A stretch of DNA of 42,329 nucleotides from Methanosuratincolales archaeon (GTDB lineage Archaea > Thermoproteota > Methanomethylicia > Methanomethylicales > Methanomethylicaceae): assembly GCA_014361445.1 (NCBI GenBank), contig JACIVQ010000009.1, positions 1-42,329 of the forward strand, written 5' to 3'. Each line of letters opens with the position of its first letter. Position 1 is the stretch's first letter. The notes below the pieces were generated by a model, which did not search any database, was not told where the DNA came from, and saw only the letters and a list, made by a program, of their open reading frames with translations. Below, piece by piece: positions 18,832-26,542 of this stretch. Both the position numbers and the translations under genes were made by a program.

Positions 18832-19620
18832 ATGACTGAAGACTTAGACCTTATTCGCCTTGAGGATTGGTTCAGAAGGGTTGGTAGGGCGGTAGTAGCC
18901 TATTCTGGCGGCGTTGACAGCACCCTGGTGGCGTTCACCGCCCACAGAGTCTTGGGAGACCGCTCGCTCGCGGTCACCTTTAGACACAGACTCGTTGAAA
19001 GGGAAGAGGTAGAGGGAGCAATTGATCTCGCAAAAAGGATCGGACTTAATCATTTTGTTATGGATATCACTCTCCCTGAGAGTGTAATGGAGAACCCCCG
19101 TGACAGATGTTATATCTGCAAGAAACACATCATGGGTGTGCTAAAATCATTTGCGAGAGATTCGGGGTATGAGGTGGTGGACGGATCAAACTATGATGAT
19201 TTTCAGGAGGGCAGACCTGGAATCAGAGCTCTGAAGGAGGAGGGAATAAGGAGCCCTCTAGCCGAGCTTGGGATCGGAAAACAGCGGGTCCGAGAAATTT
19301 CGAGGGTTGTGGGACTGGACTATAAAAAGCCGAGTAGACCATGCTTGGCAACAAGGTTCCCGTATGGCTACAGAATAAGACCCGAAGATCTGGATATGGT
19401 TGCATCAGCCGAGAATTTGTTGAGAGAGGAGGGCTTCAGGGTTGTCAGAGTTCGCCATCTTGGTGGCATTGCCAAGATCGAGGTCGGATCAGATGAGATC
19501 ACCAAGCTCCTCCGAGAAGAGGTAAGGAATAGAGTGGCACATGGATTAAAGGCGCTGGGGTACAAGCTCGTGGTCCTTGACCTTGAAGGCTACAGGAGCG
19601 GAAAGATGGACGAGATCTAA
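18832..19620 (+). CDS. larE: LarE-like ATP-dependent sulfur transferase (PP-loop)
   Basis: AYSGGVDSTLVA PP-loop, DRCYICKKHIM, DGSNYDD, RPCLATRFPYG. Confidence 0.9.
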   Translation: MTEDLDLIRLEDWFRRVGRAVVAYSGGVDSTLVAFTAHRVLGDRSLAVTFRHRLVEREEVEGAIDLAKRIGLNHFVMDITLPESVMENPRDRCYICKKHIMGVLKSFARDSGYEVVDGSNYDDFQEGRPGIRALKEEGIRSPLAELGIGKQRVREISRVVGLDYKKPSRPCLATRFPYGYRIRPEDLDMVASAENLLREEGFRVVRVRHLGGIAKIEVGSDEITKLLREEVRNRVAHGLKALGYKLVVLDLEGYRSGKMDEI

Positions 19621-19671
19621 TGTTTTTATGTCCTTGGAAGTTCTTTCATTTTTTAACATTGTGAGCGGGAA

Positions 19672-19696
19672 ATCCCACAGTCTTCAGCCGTGGGAT
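19672..19696 (+). repeat. Subterminal hairpin at the 5' side of the tnpB element
   Basis: ATCCCAC-agtcttcagcc-GTGGGAT, perfect 7-bp stem, loop contains cttcag as in the 3' hairpin. Confidence 0.75.
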
Positions 19697-19729
19697 GATA
19701 GCGAACAGATTTTATATATAAACTTACTT

Positions 19730-19822
19730 ATGAGTATGATGAAGGGAACTATCGCAGTGTCTAAAGAAGTGAAGGATGCCCTCGATAAACTGGAGGCTTA
19801 CCATAGAGATACGAAGAAGTGA
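19730..19822 (+). CDS. 30-aa RHH/antitoxin-like small ORF
   Basis: MSMMKGTIAVSKEVKDALDKLEAYHRDTKK, stop just before tnpB; N-terminal beta strand plus helix as in ribbon-helix-helix proteins. Confidence 0.45.
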   Translation: MSMMKGTIAVSKEVKDALDKLEAYHRDTKK

Positions 19823-19840
19823 TAAAAGGCTGATTAAAAA

Positions 19841-20998
19841 ATGCAAAAAGTCAAGCTGACATACAAGTTCAGGCTCTACCCTAAGCCAGAGCACGAAGAA
19901 AAGCTGCTGGAGACCTTAGAGCTGTGCAGGCAGACCTACAACTATTTCTTGGCTCAATGGAACGGAAAGGAGAATATACCGGGCAGGCTCGAGCTCCAAT
20001 CCCAGCTACCAATGCTGAAGAAGGAGAAGCCCGAACTGAAAAATGTTCACTCTAAGACGCTTCAAATGGTCCTCTATCAATTATACTCAAACTTGAGGAG
20101 TTTATCGCAACTGAAGAAGAAAGGTAAAAAAGTTGGAAGGCTCCGCTTCAAGGGGAAAGGGTGGTACAAAACCTTCATTTACAATCAGAGCGGGTTCAAA
20201 CTTATAAAGACCGGTAAACGGCTCGACGTTCTACACTTATCAAAAATAGGTGAGATTCCTATAAGGGCTCACAGATCCATTGAAGGATCAATAAAGCAGA
20301 TCATAGTAAAGAGGCACAACTCTGGGAAATGGTTCGCCTACATATGTGTAGAGAAAGAGGTTGAGGTAAAAAGGGAAGAGCCTATGAGAGTTGTAGGCAT
20401 AGACGTCGGCTTAAAACACTTTTTAACGGACACTGACAGGAGGCAGATAGAGAACCCGAGGTTCTACGAAAGAACTTTAGAGAGGATAAGGGTTCTACAG
20501 CGTTGTCTTTCAAGGAGGCGCAGAGGCTCAAAGAACTACGAGAAAACAAGGATAAAGCTCGCAAAAGCCTACGAGAGGCTAGTGAGCCAGAGGGACGACT
20601 TCCTCCATAAGCTCTCAAGGTTCTACGTGAAGAATTACGACGTAATTTGCGTGGAGAATTTGCAGATCCAAAATATGGTTAAAAACCACAACTTAGCCCA
20701 GAAAATACTAGACGCCTCTTGGGGTAAGTTCATCCGCCTACTCCACGAGAAGGCTGAGAGAGCCGCTCATGTAGTGGTGGATGTACCCCCAAAAGGCACC
20801 TCAGAAGGGCTTAAATATGAAGATCCACTGAGAGATTTCATATCAGCAAATAGGATAAAGGTGAGGGGATTGGGTAGCCCTGATACGCCTGCCGAGACGG
20901 AACCTCTACGGGAGCTGATAACAGTCCCCGCAAGCTCCATCATTGAAGCAGGAAGCCCACAGCCTTCAGGTGTGGGTAGCTCACATCTTGGCACGTAA
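19841..20998 (+). CDS. tnpB: TnpB-like RNA-guided nuclease-family protein lacking a recognisable zinc ribbon
   Basis: N-terminal YKFRLYPKPEHEEKLLETLELCRQTYN; RuvC D in VVGIDVGLKHFLTD; E in ICVENLQIQNM; RDFISANRI; no CxxC pair between PPKGTS and RDFISANRI. Confidence 0.88.
   Translation: MQKVKLTYKFRLYPKPEHEEKLLETLELCRQTYNYFLAQWNGKENIPGRLELQSQLPMLKKEKPELKNVHSKTLQMVLYQLYSNLRSLSQLKKKGKKVGRLRFKGKGWYKTFIYNQSGFKLIKTGKRLDVLHLSKIGEIPIRAHRSIEGSIKQIIVKRHNSGKWFAYICVEKEVEVKREEPMRVVGIDVGLKHFLTDTDRRQIENPRFYERTLERIRVLQRCLSRRRRGSKNYEKTRIKLAKAYERLVSQRDDFLHKLSRFYVKNYDVICVENLQIQNMVKNHNLAQKILDASWGKFIRLLHEKAERAAHVVVDVPPKGTSEGLKYEDPLRDFISANRIKVRGLGSPDTPAETEPLRELITVPASSIIEAGSPQPSGVGSSHLGT
20954..20980 (+). repeat. 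Right-end hairpin overlapping the tnpB 3' coding end
   Basis: CCCACA-gccttcagg-TGTGGG stem-loop (20956-20976) inside codons for EAGSPQPSGVG. Confidence 0.75.
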
Positions 20999-21017
20999 TC
21001 TAAACAGATAAGAGGTA

Positions 21018-21293
21018 TTGATTATGGAGCTCTCTGCAGTTTTTAATGTTGTCTACTTCTTCTTTGACCTGATCAAATCTTTCATAAGCTTCATAGTGGA
21101 GAACACCATATTGAGAGGGAGACCAGACCTTGCAAATTCCTTCTCTTCCGCGATAACATTGTTGATAACTATTACAGCAATATACATCCTCTTGGTATTT
21201 GTTACGGCAGCCAAGAAGGCAATAGGGATCATCCTCCTAATAGGATGGGCTCTCCTTATCATTAGCCTTATTCTCGCTGGATTCGGGATTTAG
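21018..21293 (+). CDS. Small membrane protein
   Basis: 91 aa, two or three hydrophobic segments, no recognised family. Confidence 0.55.
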   Translation: MIMELSAVFNVVYFFFDLIKSFISFIVENTILRGRPDLANSFSSAITLLITITAIYILLVFVTAAKKAIGIILLIGWALLIISLILAGFGI

Positions 21294-21423
21294 ACCTATT
21301 TGAGTTTGCTTTTTCTCTCTATTTTAATTTGTAAATGTCAACTCAAATTAAGTCTGCTTTTACACACCATCTCTCCTTCCAAGACTCAATCCGTGGCGGC
21401 TTATAGGTTTAATGGCCTAATCT

Positions 21424-24402
21424 TCATGGTAATATGATCTTGCCGGTGAGACATATCCCCGAGGCGTCCAAGCACAGCAGATCAACATAACCGGTGTGGC
21501 TTGGAGTAGAGAACCTCGCGCGCAGCCCTCCTGGAGTACCAGAGATCACCACAGGCGCCCCGTCTATCACTAAGGATTTTGGCAGGGCCTCCATAGGTTT
21601 TCCATCCTCGTAAATAGTGTATTTAAAGACCATCTCATGCACAATCCCTGTGCTCGAAGGTGTCTTTTCCATTGAAATCAAGGCGAACTCCACCTTATAT
21701 GAAATCAGTTCGGTGCTCACCTCATAATACAGCCTGTCGATACGAGGGGAGTAGCTTCTGTTTACAAACAAGTAGTATAGGTTTCCTGGTCGGAAAGTGT
21801 TAGGAAAAGAAAAAGTCGGTGGGTATACAGATACCGTCGAAGAAGTGGGCCAGCTTGTGGCATTTATTGGAATCACAACTCGCCCTTCTGAATCTGCCCA
21901 ATACTCTGCCCCTAAGAACTTGATCCTCCAACCTGGCTTTAAACCTGTGACGTTAATTCCTGAGTACCAGTCGGGTATTCTGTAAAATTCTAGGCGCAGG
22001 TAATCTATCCTGCCCCACTGAGGGTTTGAGTAGAGTGCGTATCCCGCCCTACTGCGGGCGAATGTGTGAAAGGCGATAACCACCATGTCTACCTGGGTGA
22101 AAGCGTCCTTGTAAAGGTTAGATATGTTCACGTTCAGGGAGGGTGCCGTTGACCTTGGAGACTGTGCTATTGGGGTCCAGCTTCCGCCTCTGACCAGATA
22201 CACGATGATCTCGCCCCACCCCTCCAGCAGCTTATCTGCGGTGGCATAATAGGTGAATGACCCGTCTGCCACCGTGGAGACTGTCATGTTTCGGACCGCT
22301 GCGTTTACATCATACCTTAAGTAGTACCATGCCTCCATAGTAGGGAGTTCGCTGCCCGGAGGATAATAGTAGGATAGCCTCTGCTCGTCGAACCTGACAT
22401 ATCCTAAGGAGGAAGAGAGGCTCGGGGGCTGCCCGCCGCTGACTAGGTTGTAAGAGAATGTCCACCCCGCGGTCGTCGAGCACTCGCTCCCAAGCGTCTC
22501 CATCTGAGCATTAATTCCTGTATTTTGCTTTATTAGTGTGCCATCAGACCCATAGACGAGTTTGTCATTCCAATCTAAGCCGCCCGCATAATTTGCAACA
22601 CTCCTCAAGTATGGTCTGCTCACCACCTCCACAGTACCATTGAACGGCTGCTGGATCTCCGACTTTTGTATCTGTATATCATTGCCTGTGCTTACTACAG
22701 TCTTTTTCAAAACACCCCCATCATATACCTTGACGATATCATTGATAGGGACCCCTTTGATGGTGAAGCAACTCTGTTGCTGATTCTGGGTCAATTCGAA
22801 ATAGTTTCCTTCATCATAGTAAGTCAGGGTTGTATTTGGGTTGAATGTTCCTCTCTTCACATAAATGTAGTCGACGAGACCAACTAGTGTACCATTAAAG
22901 GGCTTTGGAGGTCCGGGTATGTCTGTCCTGATATACTCCCACTGCGCTGTCTTGCCATTGTAGCTGTAGTACCTCGTATTGGTCAGCAATATGTGCTGGA
23001 TGGGTGCAGAAGACCCCGCGGTGGTCCAGGTACCGATGTATGCCCCGCTGGACTTTATTGTCCAAGTGGACCCCGTCCTCTGGATCTGGATTACGAGCGA
23101 ACCAGTTCCAGGGAGGGTGTTTGCACCTGTCGACCAAGACGACCCTTGGCTGACGCCGCAGGACCACTGTGGGTTACTGCCCGCCCAAGCGTCACAAACT
23201 CCGGCATACGCCACCACAGACCCAGTGGAGTCCAGAAGTGCCAGATAGATCTCCGCCAGATCTGATGATTGACCAATATAAGACAGCTGTGCCTCTACTC
23301 TCAGATCTCCTACTGGCGATGGGATCCTTAAGCGAGCACCGCTCCAAGAGCCCCAAGTGCTCGGCTTGGCAATAGTCATCAGTCTTCCATCCTTCTCATC
23401 AATGGAGTTCAAGTTTACAGCCTCCCACGGATCAACTATGCCGTCATCAAACTCGTCAGATATTGGCGGTCTGTTTTGAAAGGAGAATGACATTCCTTGA
23501 AGTGGGGAATCTGCCCTCGAGATCTGCCTCCCAGAGGTATCAATTAGAGACCAGTTCCCGCTTGGAAGACCTGAGAATGTGATATCTTCATAATTAGCAT
23601 TTATCATGACCACCTTGTCAATATTTATCCAATACTCGTAGTCTGAGTAAGGCTGGATCGGGTTGTACTCCCAGATGTAAAACTCTATCTCGATCTTGGC
23701 TGGCGACGTGTAGAATGTCCCGCTAATCATTACAGAGGATCCATTATCGTATGAGAAATATGCCCCTGAGGCGTTCTGCCACAGCTTGATGTTAAGGCTA
23801 CTCAGGTAGAGGTTGTCGGCTGTCTTGTTTGCCCCATAAATCCATGCAACGATTCGCCTTATCGGGTTGTTGTAGACGATCTCTGTGGCAAAGATCTTAG
23901 CACCCTTTCCATCATATAAGGATAGGCTGACGTGGAGCTCCGGCGAACCGGCCACCCCGCTGCTCGAGGCTCTGAAAGTGGATATTGGCACATACAGCTC
24001 AAAATATGGGCCAATAGTACCTACCTTTTTCCACATTTTGAAATTATAAACTGATCCGCCTGTGCCGTGGAACCAGTTGTGCCACTGCAAGTACCCTGCA
24101 TCCGTGACCCCACACCAAAGGTAGCCTGACCATGAGGGACACGACCCAGTAAACTCCCATCCGTTATGATCCGCCCATTGATCTGCAGCGGAATACGGTG
24201 GCGAGTCAAACTCTTCGCAAAAAGACGCATAATTGGTGTTGCAAAGGGTCACCTTCAGACCGGAGGGGCCGTCTCCGAGAGAAAGCACGGCATCTTCACC
24301 ACTGAAGTAAGTCACATAGCCCGAAACTAAGACATGGGGAGGATTAGCAATGAGGAAAACTGTAACGGCTGTCAGCATAAAAAGAGATTTGACTCTAACC
24401 AT
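21424..24402 (-). CDS. Large secreted beta-rich protein, putative pilus-associated adhesin
   Basis: Start placed at ATG 24402, overlapping the stop of the upstream gene; signal peptide MVRVKSLFMLTAVTVFLIANPPHVLVSG; ~990 aa rich in G/S/T/Y/W; lectin/LamG-like stretches (FDDGIVDPWEAVN...ARLRIPSPVGDLRVEAQL). Confidence 0.7.
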   Translation of the reverse strand: MVRVKSLFMLTAVTVFLIANPPHVLVSGYVTYFSGEDAVLSLGDGPSGLKVTLCNTNYASFCEEFDSPPYSAADQWADHNGWEFTGSCPSWSGYLWCGVTDAGYLQWHNWFHGTGGSVYNFKMWKKVGTIGPYFELYVPISTFRASSSGVAGSPELHVSLSLYDGKGAKIFATEIVYNNPIRRIVAWIYGANKTADNLYLSSLNIKLWQNASGAYFSYDNGSSVMISGTFYTSPAKIEIEFYIWEYNPIQPYSDYEYWINIDKVVMINANYEDITFSGLPSGNWSLIDTSGRQISRADSPLQGMSFSFQNRPPISDEFDDGIVDPWEAVNLNSIDEKDGRLMTIAKPSTWGSWSGARLRIPSPVGDLRVEAQLSYIGQSSDLAEIYLALLDSTGSVVAYAGVCDAWAGSNPQWSCGVSQGSSWSTGANTLPGTGSLVIQIQRTGSTWTIKSSGAYIGTWTTAGSSAPIQHILLTNTRYYSYNGKTAQWEYIRTDIPGPPKPFNGTLVGLVDYIYVKRGTFNPNTTLTYYDEGNYFELTQNQQQSCFTIKGVPINDIVKVYDGGVLKKTVVSTGNDIQIQKSEIQQPFNGTVEVVSRPYLRSVANYAGGLDWNDKLVYGSDGTLIKQNTGINAQMETLGSECSTTAGWTFSYNLVSGGQPPSLSSSLGYVRFDEQRLSYYYPPGSELPTMEAWYYLRYDVNAAVRNMTVSTVADGSFTYYATADKLLEGWGEIIVYLVRGGSWTPIAQSPRSTAPSLNVNISNLYKDAFTQVDMVVIAFHTFARSRAGYALYSNPQWGRIDYLRLEFYRIPDWYSGINVTGLKPGWRIKFLGAEYWADSEGRVVIPINATSWPTSSTVSVYPPTFSFPNTFRPGNLYYLFVNRSYSPRIDRLYYEVSTELISYKVEFALISMEKTPSSTGIVHEMVFKYTIYEDGKPMEALPKSLVIDGAPVVISGTPGGLRARFSTPSHTGYVDLLCLDASGICLTGKIILP

Positions 24403-25228
24403 AAACGAACACATCTCCACCTTGCACAGTCCCAAAGTACCAGGCGTTGGGGGCGACAATGCTGACCTTACCATTAATCGTGATAGGTGAGACTAAGACT
24501 GTGGTGACACTAGAAGGGAGATCTCTTAGGGCCTCTCCGATGAGAGCCCCGCCCGAATCAAAGATCCTCACCAAACCGAGCTGAGGTACGCCGTAAACCA
24601 AAATATAGGGGAAACTCGGGGGCGGACTCCAGGGCGTGGTCGTGATCGAAGCCCCCTGTAGGGTGTACTTATAACTAATGGACACTGTGCCAGAGTAGCT
24701 CCATGCCTGAGAGTCCTTGGTGTAGACAATTATGTAATACTCGCCCGCCTCTCGGTTGAAGTTTAGCGTTCCCGTTGTGCTCTTTGAGACCACGTTGAGG
24801 TCCTGATCTGCTAGTACAACCTCGCTCTCGGGGGGAAGATTTAGCACTATGATGGCTCCTCCTGTGCCAGAGGATGACTTATAAATCACACCATAGGTGA
24901 AATCACCGAGACTCCGCGGCTCCAGCCTACCGACCCCCGTACCATCAAATGAAGGGATCACAATCCCTGCCTGTGAGAGGTCTGACAACGCCTTAAGCGA
25001 GGCATTAATGTAAACCTCGGCGGCGAGGTCAGGATCTGTACTCCTCGAGGCTGCGGCACCGGCGCCCCTCAATATGGAGCGGTAGACCTCCTCACTCAAG
25101 TCTTGGTTTGGGAATGGCTTGACGTGAACCGGTGTTATGAAGTACATTATCATGAAGAAGTACGAGGTCAATATTAGAAATAAGCTCAGGGCGGTAAATG
25201 TGAGTACAAAGCCCCCACGAGACCTCAA
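24395..25228 (-). CDS. Pilus-operon membrane-anchored protein (minor-pilin-like)
   Basis: MRSRGGFVLTFTALSLFLILTSYFFMIMYF N-terminal TM then beta-rich ectodomain; overlaps both neighbours. Confidence 0.65.
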   Translation of the reverse strand: MRSRGGFVLTFTALSLFLILTSYFFMIMYFITPVHVKPFPNQDLSEEVYRSILRGAGAAASRSTDPDLAAEVYINASLKALSDLSQAGIVIPSFDGTGVGRLEPRSLGDFTYGVIYKSSSGTGGAIIVLNLPPESEVVLADQDLNVVSKSTTGTLNFNREAGEYYIIVYTKDSQAWSYSGTVSISYKYTLQGASITTTPWSPPPSFPYILVYGVPQLGLVRIFDSGGALIGEALRDLPSSVTTVLVSPITINGKVSIVAPNAWYFGTVQGGDVFVYG

Positions 25229-25707
25229 AGCCTCTCAACCTCTATGGAGATCTTCTTTATCTTACCAAACATCCCAACCGAAAAGATCACCCTAGAAAGT
25301 TCTGGGTGGATGGACGTGGGGGTGAAGCAGATTTTGGAACTGTCGTAGATTATCTGTCCACCATAGACCGACTTCACTATGGAGTGGGCATCGTGTATAT
25401 CTGGGATTCCGGTCCCTTCAAAAATCACCGAATCTGAAGTGAAAGTTATATCACCCGAGGGTACGTTGACAATAATTGTCAGAGAGGTCCCGGGATCAGA
25501 GGCAAACAAGTACTCCAAGCAGTCATGGATTGTATTTATAACGCGCATTTTGAGAACAGAATCATCATATCTTACCTTGGAGATCAAGACAAACGAATTA
25601 CTCATGAATATACCAGTTATGGAAAACAATGTCACAGTCAACAAGATCAGCGTGAGGGGCGCGGCTTGGGCCATCCGCCCTTTTGACGCCATCCCACAAC
25701 CTCTCAC
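25225..25707 (-). CDS. Minor-pilin-like protein
   Basis: Single N-terminal hydrophobic helix (APLTLILLTVTLFSITGIF) and small ectodomain; in operon. Confidence 0.6.
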   Translation of the reverse strand: MRGCGMASKGRMAQAAPLTLILLTVTLFSITGIFMSNSFVLISKVRYDDSVLKMRVINTIHDCLEYLFASDPGTSLTIIVNVPSGDITFTSDSVIFEGTGIPDIHDAHSIVKSVYGGQIIYDSSKICFTPTSIHPELSRVIFSVGMFGKIKKISIEVERL

Positions 25708-25714
25708 TTTGCCC

Positions 25715-26116
25715 TCACCTCGTCAAGGTCAAAATAACGATCCTGGGATCAAATTCGCCCTGATAACCGCTCAAGAATATGAGTGCCGAAGAGGTTCTCC
25801 CTGACTTGAACTGATGGTCTACCGACCACAGCGGCTTCCAATCACACGTGTAGACACTTATCCTGAAGCCCAGCCCAGGAGGTAGTACCTGCGCCACTAC
25901 CCTCTCGATCCTGTCGTACTCCTGAGAGAATACCATTGATGAGAGCAACCCTTTTTTCTCCAGACAGAGCAGAAGGTTTGAGGCAAGCTCCCCTAATTCC
26001 TGGGAGCTCCCCGCCACAGCTAACGAACTAACATGCCCCAGTATCACAATTACCGCGGTCATGAGTATTACTATGGCAAATACGCAATCGTAGATCCTTG
26101 CAACCCCATCGTCCAT
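25715..26116 (-). CDS. Minor-pilin-like protein
   Basis: MDDGVARIYDCVFAIVILMTAVIVILGHVSS N-terminal helix; directly abuts the preceding gene. Confidence 0.6.
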   Translation of the reverse strand: MDDGVARIYDCVFAIVILMTAVIVILGHVSSLAVAGSSQELGELASNLLLCLEKKGLLSSMVFSQEYDRIERVVAQVLPPGLGFRISVYTCDWKPLWSVDHQFKSGRTSSALIFLSGYQGEFDPRIVILTLTR

Positions 26117-26542
26117 CTAACTGATCACCACTCTCAGCAGAACAAGGTTGCCATCATCCAAGAGCACTAACCTGTCGTATTCGCAGGTTCCGCCCCCTAG
26201 CAGTGGAGTCCCAGAAGTCCTCATGTCAAGTAAACTCAGCTCACCTGAATCGTTCAGGTACAAGTATGATGCATTGATCCAGATCTTTGTGCCTTGAGGG
26301 GCTCCGTATAACTCTGGACTTGATGAGGGCGTCCAATTTGCCCATTTCTGGTAAGAGTATGAATTTTCCATCACTATGGAGCTGGAGACCATGGATGCTA
26401 TGTTCGTTTTGATTTCTTCGATCTCTCTACTCACTATAGACGAGTATGCTCCGAGCAGTATATACTGCGAGAAGGCAAAGGCGCCTAAAAACAGCATAGT
26501 TGCGATGATGACCTCAACGCTCTGATCCATTACTGCCCCCAA
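26117..26542 (-). CDS. Minor-pilin-like protein
   Basis: MDQSVEVIIATMLFLGAFAFSQYILLGAY N-terminal helix; overlaps the tadC-like gene. Confidence 0.6.
   Translation of the reverse strand: MGAVMDQSVEVIIATMLFLGAFAFSQYILLGAYSSIVSREIEEIKTNIASMVSSSIVMENSYSYQKWANWTPSSSPELYGAPQGTKIWINASYLYLNDSGELSLLDMRTSGTPLLGGGTCEYDRLVLLDDGNLVLLRVVIS

Larger units (their letters stand above)
19672..20985 (+). mobile_element. Solo IS200/IS605-group (IS1341-type) element carrying tnpB, no tnpA
   Basis: tnpB ORF flanked by two cttcag-loop hairpins; no Y1 transposase ORF nearby. Confidence 0.75.
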
